NCBI GenBank assembly: GCA_018335035.1 | Contig: JAGXKT010000015.1 | Coordinates: forward strand, 14,590 to 52,810 | Direction of reading: 5' to 3' | Origin: Phycisphaerae bacterium | GTDB lineage: Bacteria; Planctomycetota; Phycisphaerae; SM23-33 | Length of the DNA stretch: 38,221 nucleotides | Shown here: positions 23,347 through 34,300 of the stretch, in pieces | Numbering within the stretch: position 1 is the first letter of the stretch | How the letters are laid out: each line of letters opens with the position of its first letter | Position numbers and translations under genes: made by a program | Notes under the pieces: generated by a model | What the model saw: only the letters and a program-made list of their open reading frames with translations | Told to the model about the DNA's origin: nothing | The model's database searches: none

Positions 23347-24504
23347 CTAGGGCGCGCTGCGGTGCGACAAGGGCGCGACGCGGTCGGTTTGGTGCCGCGC
23401 TGCGCGGCGGCGGGCGGCCTGACTGCGACGTTGTTGCTCGCTGTAGGCGCTGACAACCAGCCGTCCGTGACGACGCAGGTCGACCTGGGCGTCGATGCCC
23501 GCCAGGCGGCCGGCGTGGGCATCGGCGTATGCATCCAGCTTGGCCATCTTCTCGGCCGGGGACACGACCCAGTCGCCATCGGGATGCGGAAACCGCCCGA
23601 ACAGAATCTCCGTACGATTGCCCCAACGGTCGCGGGCGACCAGTCGCAATTGGGGCTCGTCGCGGCTGGCGCGCCCGCGGAAGTTCCGTACGTCGATCTC
23701 GGCGATCTGGGCGCGATACGGGCGATCCCAGAGCAACTCGACCATGCGCAATCCGGCCGCGAGGTCCTCGCCCGCCCACGGCTCGCCGGGCGGGGGCGGC
23801 TCGGCCTCGACACCGCGCAGCAGAAAGTAATGCACGCGCGATGCATCGCGCGCCCCGGCCGGGACGTGCTCGTGACCGGTGAAGTACGCCTCGTGCAGCG
23901 CCCCGTCGATCTGCAGACGTGCCCGCCAGCGCGGAACGGTGTCGTTCAGGCGATGGGAATCGTGGCTGACGTAGGCACAGCGGCGTCCATCGGCGGCAAG
24001 CACGCGGGCGGCCGGAGCACGGTAGGCCGCGTGAACCTCGAGCACGCCGCCGGAGTTCTCGGCGTCGCGGCTCTTGCGAACGAAGCGCACCTCGCGAAGC
24101 CAGGGGTTATCCTCGGCACGTTGGTAGACGCGTTCGGCCAGGCCTGGGTCGCGAAGGTCCGCCCCGACCGGTGGCGTCAGGTCGGCGACGATGGCGCGGC
24201 GCAGCATCGGCGGGAGCCAGTCGGGCGCATCGACCAGCCGGACGCGCGCGCCGACATGCTCACGCTCGGGATGCTCCAGAACGTAGCGCCGCGCGCCCCA
24301 GAGCCCCAGGGCGATCGCCATCGGTGGCAGCAGAACCAGCGCCGCGGCCAGCGTACCGCGCCCCAGCGCGGCGCGGCGCTCGGCGACGGCGCGGGCACAC
24401 CGCCCGAGCAGCCGGGGCCGGTCCTTACCGGCACCAGACGATTTCGCGCGTTTCTTGCGAGCCATGGTACGTGCAGCATTGCGGCCACATCGGCCGCGAC
24501 GCAT
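23347..24504 (-). CDS. ftsQ: FtsQ-like cell-division protein
   Basis: 385 residues: basic cytoplasmic N-terminus (MARKKRAKSSGAG near 14), one membrane segment (about 50-70, TLAAALVLLPPMAIALGLWGA), then a periplasmic part that begins with a POTRA-like section (PPVGADLRDPGLAERVYQRA, NPWLREVRFVRKS, EVHAAYRAPAARVLAADG) as in FtsQ. It is longer than E. coli FtsQ (276), with extra C-terminal residues. Sequence identity is low, so the call rests largely on architecture and on position directly after ddl, where ftsQ stands in most dcw clusters. Start ATG at 24504 is preferred over MARKKR (24465) because AGGAG lies nine bases upstream; 12 nt after the ddl stop. Would link the divisome in the inner membrane. 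Confidence 0.8.
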   Translation of the reverse strand: MRRGRCGRNAARTMARKKRAKSSGAGKDRPRLLGRCARAVAERRAALGRGTLAAALVLLPPMAIALGLWGARRYVLEHPEREHVGARVRLVDAPDWLPPMLRRAIVADLTPPVGADLRDPGLAERVYQRAEDNPWLREVRFVRKSRDAENSGGVLEVHAAYRAPAARVLAADGRRCAYVSHDSHRLNDTVPRWRARLQIDGALHEAYFTGHEHVPAGARDASRVHYFLLRGVEAEPPPPGEPWAGEDLAAGLRMVELLWDRPYRAQIAEIDVRNFRGRASRDEPQLRLVARDRWGNRTEILFGRFPHPDGDWVVSPAEKMAKLDAYADAHAGRLAGIDAQVDLRRHGRLVVSAYSEQQRRSQAARRRAARHQTDRVAPLSHRSAP

Positions 24505-24516
24505 CCTCTGCCGCTC

Positions 24517-25497
24517 CTATCGGCATGCTGCCCGCTCGGCCGCCAGTGCGACCAGGCGATTGACCAATGCCTCAAAGCTCACCCCCACCCGCGCCGCGGC
24601 CTTGGGAAGCAGCGAGTGACTCGTAAAACCAGGTATCGTATTGATTTCCAGCACGTGCGCCGTGCCGGCCTCGTCCAGCACGAAATCCACGCGGCTCATG
24701 TCGCGACAGCCCAGCGCGTCGTGCGCCGTGCGGGCGGCCGCCTGCAACCGCGCACAGACGTCGTCGCCGAGACCATGCTCGAACGTGTAGCGGGTGCCGG
24801 CATCGTCGGCGTACTTGGCGCGGTAATCGTAGAACTCGCCCTGTGGAACCACCTCCAGCACCGGCAGGGCCTCGTCGGCGAGGATGCCGACGGTGACCTC
24901 CCGCCCCGGAACGTAGGCCTCGACCAGCGCCCGGCCGTAGTCGTCCAGCAGGCGCTCCAGTGCCGCGTCGCGAGCGGCCGTGTCGCGCGCGATCGTGATG
25001 TCCACGCTGGAGCCGCCATCGACGGGTTTGCAGACGACCGGCGGGGGCAGTTCGGCCAGCCAGCGGTGCATCTGCGAGGGCACGTGATAGTGCTCGAGGA
25101 TCATCCAGTTCGGCGTCGTCAGCCCGGCGCGCCGGAAGAGTTGCTTGGCGGCGGCCTTGTCCAGCGCCAGGCGGCTGGCGGTGGCGTCCGAGCCGGTGTA
25201 GGCCAGGTGCCGCTGCTCGCAGAGGTCCTGCACGTCGCCGGACTCGCCGAAGTCCCCGTGCAGCGCGATGAACACCACGTCCAGCCCCTCGCGGTCGAGC
25301 GCGGTCGCGTCCGTGCGGTCGATATCTGCGGGGGTCACACGATGCCCACAGCGTTCCAACGCGCCGGCGACGGCGGCGCCACTGGCCAGCGACACCGCGC
25401 GCTCCGACGACGGGCCGCCCGTCAGAACGGTGATATCAAGGGGCCCGGACGGACCGGGCCCCGGAGTGCCTTCCCTGGCCGCGTTGGTGGGGTCCAT
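24517..25497 (-). CDS. ddl: D-alanine--D-alanine ligase
   Basis: 326 residues, ATP-grasp fold. It joins two D-alanines for peptidoglycan. Motifs: LTGGPSSERAVSLASG, ALHGDFGESGDVQDLCEQ, YTGSDATASRLALDKAAAK, VCKPVDGGSSVDI (ATP binding), EFYDYRAKYADDAGTRYT and the terminal RVDFVLDEAG, LEINTIPGFTSHSLLPKAA with metal ligands Glu and Asn. Start at 25497 follows the murB stop by one base; seven in-frame codons upstream lie inside murB and are not needed. Part of the dcw-type group, upstream of ftsQ. All catalytic residues I can judge are present. Confidence 0.96.
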   Translation of the reverse strand: MDPTNAAREGTPGPGPSGPLDITVLTGGPSSERAVSLASGAAVAGALERCGHRVTPADIDRTDATALDREGLDVVFIALHGDFGESGDVQDLCEQRHLAYTGSDATASRLALDKAAAKQLFRRAGLTTPNWMILEHYHVPSQMHRWLAELPPPVVCKPVDGGSSVDITIARDTAARDAALERLLDDYGRALVEAYVPGREVTVGILADEALPVLEVVPQGEFYDYRAKYADDAGTRYTFEHGLGDDVCARLQAAARTAHDALGCRDMSRVDFVLDEAGTAHVLEINTIPGFTSHSLLPKAAARVGVSFEALVNRLVALAAERAACR

Positions 25498-25498
25498 C

Positions 25499-26377
25499 TC
25501 ACCAGACCTCGATTTCAAGCTCCAGGTAAACCTCAGCTTTCTTGTAGACCTCCTCGCGAATGGAACTGATCAGTTTTAGCACGTCGGAGGCCTTGGTGCC
25601 TTTGTCGGCGAGGATGAAGTTTGCGTGCTTCTCGGACACGTGCGCGCCGCCGACGCGCTTGCCCTTCAGCCCGGCGCGGTCGATCAAGGCCCCGGCCGAG
25701 ATGCCGCGCGGGTTCTTGAAGACGCATCCGGCGTTGCGCCCACCCAGCGGCTGGGTGTTCTTCTTGTAAATCCAGATCTGCTTGACCTGCCGCAGGATCC
25801 GGTGCGGATCGTCCTCGGTCAAGCGGAAGCCCACCGACAGGATGAACGGCGCGGTGATATTCGTCGATCGGTAGGCGAACGCCAGTTCCGGGCGATGCCG
25901 GGTGAAGATCGCGCCGGCGTCGGTCATGACGTCGACGGACTCGACCACGTTTCCGATATCGCCGAACGCCCCACCGGCGTTCATGCGCACGCACCCGCCG
26001 ACCGTGCCGGGGATGCCGGTGAGACACTCCAGCCCGGCCAGGCCCTGGCGGACGCAGTGCAGGACGCACTTGCCCATCTCCGCCCCGGCCGCGGCGGTCA
26101 GGCCCGTCTCGTCGCGCCGATACTCGCGGAAGTCGCCCTTCGTCAGGCGGATGACCGCGCCGTCCACGCCGGCGTCGTCGATCAACACGTTCGCTCCCCC
26201 GCCGAGGACGCGCATGGGGACGTCATTCTCGCGGCAACGGCGAACGACGTCGGCAAGCTCCTCGACGTTGCGCGGCTCGATCAGGTACGACGCCGCCCCG
26301 CCGATGCCCATCCACGTATACGGGCCCAGCGGTTCATCGCACGTTATGATCTCTTCCAAGCCCGCGAACAAGCTCAT
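25499..26377 (-). CDS. murB: UDP-N-acetylenolpyruvoylglucosamine reductase
   Basis: 292 residues, FAD-dependent, NADPH-using; reduces UDP-GlcNAc-enolpyruvate to UDP-MurNAc. FAD fold marks: YTWMGIGGAASYLIEP, VLGGGANVLIDDAGV and LECLTGIPGTVGGCVRMNAGG. The substrate loop RNAGCVFKNP carries Cys where the E. coli enzyme has Ser, a common variant of the catalytic acid. The final Glu is within AEVYLELEIEVW. ATG at 26377 has GGGAAG seven bases upstream and lies 44 nt inside the end of murC, so the two are read in different frames over that stretch and are likely coupled. Confidence 0.95.
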   Translation of the reverse strand: MSLFAGLEEIITCDEPLGPYTWMGIGGAASYLIEPRNVEELADVVRRCRENDVPMRVLGGGANVLIDDAGVDGAVIRLTKGDFREYRRDETGLTAAAGAEMGKCVLHCVRQGLAGLECLTGIPGTVGGCVRMNAGGAFGDIGNVVESVDVMTDAGAIFTRHRPELAFAYRSTNITAPFILSVGFRLTEDDPHRILRQVKQIWIYKKNTQPLGGRNAGCVFKNPRGISAGALIDRAGLKGKRVGGAHVSEKHANFILADKGTKASDVLKLISSIREEVYKKAEVYLELEIEVW

Positions 26378-27776
26378 CGGCCACTTCCCACACGTTGCCG
26401 GCGCCCATGGTGACCAGCAGGTCACCCGCGGAGACCTCCGCGAGCAGGCGCTCGACGATCTGCTCGAACGATTCGAGGTACTCGGCCGCGCCGCCGTTGA
26501 GGCGAATCTGCGCGACCAGGTCCTGCGAGGAAATATACTCCTTTTCCCGCGCGCTGTCCCGCACGAAGTAAATCTCCGGGACGAAAACCTTTTCAGCGCA
26601 CGTGAAGCTGCGTGCGAAGTCCTTCAGCAAGAAGCGCGTCCGGGAGTGCTGGTGCGGCTGGAAGACGCACACGAGCCGGCGCGGCTCGTATCGCTCACGC
26701 AGCGCCCGCAACGTCACCTGGATCTCCGTGGGGTGGTGGGCGTAGTCGTCCACCACCGTCACGCCGCGCGGCGCGCCCTTGACCGTCATCCGCCGATGGG
26801 CGCCGGTGAAGCCGCCGAGCCCGTCGGCAATCGCCTGGGGCGACAACCCCGCCTGATGCAGCAGCGCCGCTGCGGCCAGGGCGTTGTAAACGTTATGCCG
26901 CCCCGCCAACGACAGGCCCACTTGCGCGAACCGCTGCCCACCGTAGCGCAGCTCGAACGCATATCGCCCCCGCCGATGCTGCACGTCCGCCGCCTGCCAG
27001 TCGCAGCCGTCGGCCAGGCCGAATGTCTCGACCGCCGCGCGGGCGCCTTCGGCGGCGCGGACGGCGTGGCGCGACTCGCCGTTGACCACCAACACGCCGG
27101 CGTCGTCGACCTGCCCGGCGAACGCGCCGAACGCCTCGACGATCGCGTCCAGGTCGTCGTAGCAGTCCAGGTGGTCCTCCTCGATGTTGAGGATCGTCGC
27201 CAGGCGCGGCCGGAGGTGCAGGAAGCTGCGGTCGAACTCGCACGCCTCGGCGACGAAATGCCGCCCCGTGCCGACGCCGCAAGGCCCGCCGAGCTGGCCG
27301 ACGGTGGCGCCGATGATGTAGCTCGGCGTCGCCCCGGCCGCGTGCATCGCGTAGGCGACCATCGCCGCGGTCGTGCTCTTGCCGTGCGTGCCCGCCACCG
27401 CCAGACCCACGTGACGGTCCATCAGCCGCCCCAGCATCTCGCTGTATTTGACGACCTCGATGCCGCGTCGCTCGGCCGCGAGACGCTCGGGATTCTGCGG
27501 GTGGATCGCCGCGGAGTAGACGACCAACTCGCACCCGTCGGGGATATTCTCGTCGCGTTGCCCAACGGCGACGGTCGCGCCACGGTCGATCAGGCGGTCC
27601 AGTGCGGCGCTGCCGGCGCGGTCCGAGCCGGAGACCACCGCGCCGCAGCCCAGCAGCATCTCGGCCACGGCGCGCATGCCGCAACCGCCCATGCCGATCA
27701 TGTGGACCCGCCGTCCGGTGAAGGGCTTCGCCGCCTGCTGCGCCGTCTGTTCGCGCGGTGTCATCTGCGTCGGCAT
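26334..27776 (-). CDS. murC: UDP-N-acetylmuramate--L-alanine ligase
   Basis: 480 residues; ATP-dependent ligase adding L-Ala to UDP-MurNAc. Three domains: Rossmann N-terminus (VHMIGMGGCGMRAVAEMLL, GSDRAGSAALDRL), central ATPase with P-loop GTHGKSTT, NIEEDHLDCYDDLD and GRHNVYNALAAAALL, and the C-terminal domain with VVDDYAHHPTEIQVTL and FQPHQHSRTRFLL. Start at 27776 has GGAG nine bases upstream; MTPREQ at 27764 is an alternative. An open extension to 28070 overlaps the divergent gyrB leader and is not supported. First gene of the mur-ddl-ftsQ group. Confidence 0.96.
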   Translation of the reverse strand: MPTQMTPREQTAQQAAKPFTGRRVHMIGMGGCGMRAVAEMLLGCGAVVSGSDRAGSAALDRLIDRGATVAVGQRDENIPDGCELVVYSAAIHPQNPERLAAERRGIEVVKYSEMLGRLMDRHVGLAVAGTHGKSTTAAMVAYAMHAAGATPSYIIGATVGQLGGPCGVGTGRHFVAEACEFDRSFLHLRPRLATILNIEEDHLDCYDDLDAIVEAFGAFAGQVDDAGVLVVNGESRHAVRAAEGARAAVETFGLADGCDWQAADVQHRRGRYAFELRYGGQRFAQVGLSLAGRHNVYNALAAAALLHQAGLSPQAIADGLGGFTGAHRRMTVKGAPRGVTVVDDYAHHPTEIQVTLRALRERYEPRRLVCVFQPHQHSRTRFLLKDFARSFTCAEKVFVPEIYFVRDSAREKEYISSQDLVAQIRLNGGAAEYLESFEQIVERLLAEVSAGDLLVTMGAGNVWEVADELVRGLGRDHNVR

Positions 27777-27846
27777 CGTACCGCTCCGGGCGGCGGCTGT
27801 CAAAGCGCCGCCGGCCGACGAAGATCGCGCCTGCGGCGGATCGCGC

Positions 27847-27875
27847 TGGAACGCCGCGTCGTGATGTGCGATAAT
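27847..27875 (+). promoter_or_regulatory. Predicted gyrB promoter in the gyrB-murC divergent region
   Basis: Plus strand: TGGAAC (27847-27852), 17-bp spacer, extended -10 TGC-GATAAT (GATAAT at 27870-27875). Predicted leader about 170 nt. On the other strand the same site reads TATTAT (27871-27876), a -10 for murC without a good -35, so the two promoters may overlap and exclude each other. Confidence 0.35.
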
Positions 27876-28026
27876 AGCATCGCAGCATCGGGGCTGCCCT
27901 GCGGCAGGAGGCCACGGGCCATGTGTATCCGCTCGTTCAGCCCCGCGACCGGCCGCCCCAGGCCGGCACGTATCCCGCCCGCGCCGCGACCGGTTCGCGG
28001 CGATCGAGGCAACGTGTTTTACATGA

Positions 28027-30543
<2,517 letters not shown>

Positions 30544-30547
30544 TGCT

Positions 30548-30579
30548 CGTTGATTCGTTGACCCGTTGATTCGTTGACT
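30548..30579. repeat. Octamer array 1 (CGTTGAYY x4)
   Basis: Four adjoining 8-bp units (CGTTGATT, CGTTGACC, CGTTGATT, CGTTGACT) begin 5 nt after the gyrB stop. Same period and similar word as array 3. Confidence 0.8.
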
Positions 30580-30595
30580 CGCCGCGAGGTCGTGT

Positions 30596-30659
30596 GGTCA
30601 ATCGGTCAATTGGTCAACTGGTCAATTGGTCAATTGGTCAACTTGTCAATCAGTCAATT
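30596..30659. repeat. Octamer array 2 (GGTCAAYY x8)
   Basis: Eight exact 8-bp units, mostly GGTCAATT or GGTCAACT, the last two TGTCAATC and AGTCAATT. GGTCAA is the reverse complement of the TTGACC in array 1, so arrays 1 and 2 form an inverted pair able to fold on themselves. Confidence 0.85.
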
Positions 30660-30670
30660 GGTTCTCGGCG

Positions 30671-30771
30671 GGTGCCATGGGCTGCGAGATTCGCCCGCAG
30701 GGCGACACCATTCCAGGCCGGGGCGGCAGCCCCGGCGACAGGGGCCGGCAACGCCCGGCAGGGGTGGCACC
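30671..30771. repeat. Hairpin-rich element with GGTGCCA/TGGCACC ends
   Basis: 101 bp bounded by 7-bp inverted ends (30671-30677, 30765-30771). Inside are perfect hairpins TCGCCC-GCA-GGGCGA (30691-30705) and CCGGGGC-GGCA-GCCCCGG (30718-30735). It has the look of a small non-coding dispersed repeat, or of the 3' end structure of gyrB mRNA. No open reading frame of note. No target-site duplication is visible, since both flanks are octamer arrays. Confidence 0.45.
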
Positions 30772-30777
30772 TTCCTT

Positions 30778-30806
30778 CGTTAACGCGTTGATTCGTTAAC
30801 CCGTTG
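30778..30806. repeat. Octamer array 3 (CGTTAAC/CGTTGATT)
   Basis: Three 8-bp units (CGTTAACG, CGTTGATT, CGTTAACC) and the first five bases of a fourth, same word family as array 1. Bases 30807-30930 hold nothing else I can name. Confidence 0.75.
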
Positions 30807-30931
30807 CCCCCCCTTGCCCTGCGACGTCCTGAGCATCTCGAAGGACCACGCCGGGTCGATTCGTATGCTCATCCCCGCGCCGGGACGCACAGAAGCACGT
30901 TGACGTCACGCCGCTTCGACCCTTCCACCGG

Positions 30932-30961
30932 TTATCAACAGCGTTTCACAACGTGTCCACA
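30932..30961 (+). promoter_or_regulatory. Possible DnaA-box pair upstream of nrdJ
   Basis: TTATCAACA (30932-30940) is one base from the DnaA consensus TTATCCACA, and GTGTCCACA (30953-30961), in the same orientation 21 bp on, has two mismatches. DnaA boxes occur at nrd promoters in E. coli. A wider inverted repeat CACAAC/GTTGTG spans 30948-30969. Weak evidence. Confidence 0.25.
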
Positions 30962-31009
30962 GGTTGTGCACCAAGCCGTCTGAACCCCAACATATCGAAA
31001 AATGGAACG

Positions 31010-31025
31010 ACACTTTACATTGTGT
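31010..31025. promoter_or_regulatory. NrdR-box-like palindrome, distal
   Basis: ACACTTTACATTGTGT fits the 16-bp NrdR consensus acaCwAtATaTwGtgt at 14 positions. It lies about 295 bp upstream of nrdJ and about 130 bp upstream of the proximal box, further than in normal tandem pairs. A TATGAT hexamer (31032-31037) sits just beyond it and might be an alternative -10. Confidence 0.45.
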
Positions 31026-31133
31026 TCGCACTATGATAGGATGTTCAGGCGTGTTGGCAGAAAAAAACGGCGCCTGGAAGGTGTTTTGCGAACGCGATTT
31101 AGAAAATTGCCCCAGATTTTGACGGCCGTGTGC

Positions 31134-31162
31134 TTGACGACCCAATATCTTGGGTATATGCT
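31134..31162 (+). promoter_or_regulatory. nrdJ promoter with NrdR-like box in the spacer
   Basis: TTGACG (31134-31139), 17-bp spacer, TATGCT (31157-31162). The spacer contains ACCCAATATCTTGGGT (31140-31155), a perfect 6-bp palindrome around TATC that matches the NrdR consensus at most positions. A repressor bound there would cover the promoter, the usual arrangement for NrdR. Leader about 150 nt, with AGGGAG nine bases before the start. Confidence 0.6.
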
Positions 31163-31319
31163 TTTTCTCCGCTGGATGGATATGGCATCATCGTGCATTT
31201 CCCTCGGCGGGCGTCGCCGGCCGGGGCATGAAGGTCAGTAAGGAAGCTGCGCATGTGCGCCTGCCAGCGGGGAATTGGACAGCCGTCCCGCGCGGCGAGA
31301 CTCAGGGAGATTAGTGGCA

Positions 31320-34300
31320 ATGACGTTGTATGATTCTGCAGCCAAGTCCCGTCCCGCCGACAGCGCTCACGACACGGCGGACCGCGACGCAAGCAAAGGC
31401 CTGCACGTCGAGCGCATCTTCTCGACGGAGGGAATCGACCCGTTCGACGAACAGACCTGGGAGAAGCGCTCGGCCCGCATCTGCGGGGACAAGGGCGAGA
31501 CGATCTTCGAGCAGCACGACGTGGACGTGCCCGCCGGCTGGAGTCAACTGGCCACCAACGTCGTGGTCAGCAAGTACTTCTACGGCGAGGTCGGCACCGA
31601 TCAGCGCGAAAGCTCCGTTCGCGATCTGGTCCATCGCGTCGCGCGCACCATCGCCGACTGGGGGCGCGACGACGGCATCTTCGCCTCGGACACCGACGCC
31701 GAACGTTTCTGCGACGAGCTGGCCTGGCTGTGCGTCAATCAGAATGCGGCGTTCAACTCACCGGTCTGGTTCAACGTTGGACTCTACCACCAGCGCGGCG
31801 TCGCCGGGTCCGAGGGCAACTACCACTGGGACCCCAAGAGCCAGAAAGCCGTCAAGACCCTCCGCAGCTACGAGTATCCCCAGGCGTCGGCGTGCTTCAT
31901 CCAGTCCGTCGACGACACGATGGAGGACATCATGCGCCTGGCGGCGTCCGAGGCGATGCTGTTCAAGTACGGCTCGGGCACGGGCACGGACCTCTCGACG
32001 CTGCGGTCCAGCCGCGAGAAGCTCTCCGGCGGCGGCACGCCGTCGGGGCCGCTGTCGTTCATGCGGGTGTTCGACCAGATCGCCGGGGTCATCAAGTCCG
32101 GCGGCAAGACCCGTCGCGCGGCCAAGATGCAGTCCCTCCGTTGCGACCACCCGGACATCAGGGAATTCATCACCTGCAAGATGGACGAGGAGAAGAAGGC
32201 CTGGGCGCTGATCGAGCAGGGCTACGACGGGTCCTTCAACGGCGAGGCATATTCGTCGGTGATGTACCAGAACGCCAACACGTCGATCCGGGTGACGGAC
32301 GAATTCCTCAAGGCCGTCCTCGACGACGGCACGTGGCAGACGTACGAGGTGACGACCGGCCGACCGTCCGTCAGCTACCCCGCGCGCAAGCTGATGAACG
32401 GCATCGCCGAAGGCACGCACATTTGCGGCGATCCCGGCGTGCAGTACCACAGCACGATCAACCGCTGGCACACCTGCCCGAACAGCGGGCCCATCAACGC
32501 CTCCAACCCGTGCAGCGAGTACATGTTCGTCAATGACTCGGCCTGCAACCTGGCGAGCTTGAACCTGATGAAGTTCCGCCGCCCGGACGGGTCGTTCGAC
32601 GTCGAGCGTTTCCGTGCGGCCGTGCGGGTCATCATCATCGCCCAGGAGATTCTCGTCGACCACGCCAGCTACCCCAGCGAGCGGATTTGTGAGAATTCCC
32701 ACGCCTTCCGCCCGCTGGGCCTGGGCTATGCGAACCTGGGCTGCCTGCTGATGTCGCTGGGCCTGCCGTATGACAGCGAACTGGGCCGGTCATACGCCGC
32801 GGCCGTGACGAGCATCATGACCGCCACGGCGTACGCGACCAGCGCTGAACTCGCCAGCCGGCGGGGACCGTTCGAGCGGTTCGCCGAGAACCGCGAGGCG
32901 ATGCTCACCGTCATGCGGATGCACCACGCCGCGGCGGACGACCTGGCCGTTGAGACGTGCCCGGCGAACCTGGTGGACGCGGCGCGGGCGTGCTGGGACG
33001 ACGCGATCGCCGGCGGGCAGCGCAGCGGCTATCGAAACGCCCAGGCGACGGTCCTGGCGCCGACCGGCACCATCGGCTTCATGATGGATTGCGACACGAC
33101 GGGAATCGAGCCGGACATCGCCCTGGTCAAGTACAAGAAGCTCGCCGGCGGCGGGATGTTCAAGATCGTCAACCGCACGGTTCCGCTGGCGCTGGAGCGG
33201 CTCGGCTACGACGACGAGCAAATCCAGCGCATCGTCGATTACATCGACGCCCACGACACGATCGAGGGGGCGTCCGACCTGGCCGAGGAACACCTGCCGG
33301 TGTTCGACTGCGCCTTCCGCCCCGCCAACGGCACGCGGTGCATCAACCACATGGGACACATTCGCATGATGGGCGCGGTGCAGCCGTTTCTGTCCGGGGC
33401 GATCTCCAAGACCGTCAACGTCGCCAACGACGTGAGCGTCGAGGAGATTTTGAACGTGTACATGGAGGGCTGGAAGCTCGGGCTCAAGGCGGTCGCCATC
33501 TACCGCGACGGCTCGAAGCGTATCCAGCCGCTCAACGTGCGCAAGGACGAACAAGAAAAGGCCGACCCGCTGACGCTGCAGATCGAGGCCGCACGCCGCG
33601 AGCCCCACCGCCACCGCCTTCCGGCGACGCGCCCGTCCGTGACGCACAAGTTCGACATCGCCGGGCACGAGGGCTACCTGAACGTCGGGCTCTACGAGGA
33701 CGGCTCGCCGGGCGAGCTGTTCATCACGATGGCCAAAGAGGGCTCGACGGTCGGCGGGCTGGTCGACGCGTTCGCCACGGCGATCAGTCTGTGCCTCCAA
33801 TACGGCGTGCCCCCGGCGGCCCTGGTCAAGAAGTTCACGCACCAGCGGTTCGAGCCGAACGGGATGACGACGAACCGGGAGATCCCCTTCGCCAAAAGCA
33901 TCGTGGACTATGTGTTCCGTTGGCTGGGGCTGACGTTCATCGACGAGTACCGCAAGGCGAATCTCCCGGCCGGCGCGAGCGACTCGTCGAGCATGCAAAG
34001 CACGTCCGAGACCGTCACGGACGACGGACCCTCGGAAACCGGCAGCGCCGAGACGGGCGCGCGCACGGATGCCGATGCGCCCCTCGGTGCGCTGTTTGAC
34101 CGCGGTCGAACCGGCACGTACGCCAGTGAGAGCGGCGGCAATGGAAAAACCGCTTCCGGCGGCGGAAACGGAAGCGGCTCTGCCGCGGGCTCGGGCCCGC
34201 TGGGCACGGAGGCCCAGGCCGCGTCTTCCACCGCGACCAAGGTGCTCGCCGACCGCCAGCGGCGATTCAGCGCCGCCGCCGGCGCCGAGCAGATGGACGC

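Noticed and set aside
30671-30771. Insertion sequence
   Set aside because: No transposase, no target duplication, and only 7-bp ends; kept only as a structured repeat.
30544-31319. Chromosome origin in the gyrB-nrdJ spacer
   Set aside because: There is only one near-match DnaA box and a poor second, no AT-rich unwinding run, and no dnaA or dnaN beside it.
31160-31320. Cobalamin riboswitch ahead of the B12-dependent nrdJ
   Set aside because: A GCCAGCGGGGAATT run looked suggestive, but the conserved core (GGTG...AATCC) is absent, and a B12-dependent enzyme is not normally repressed by B12.
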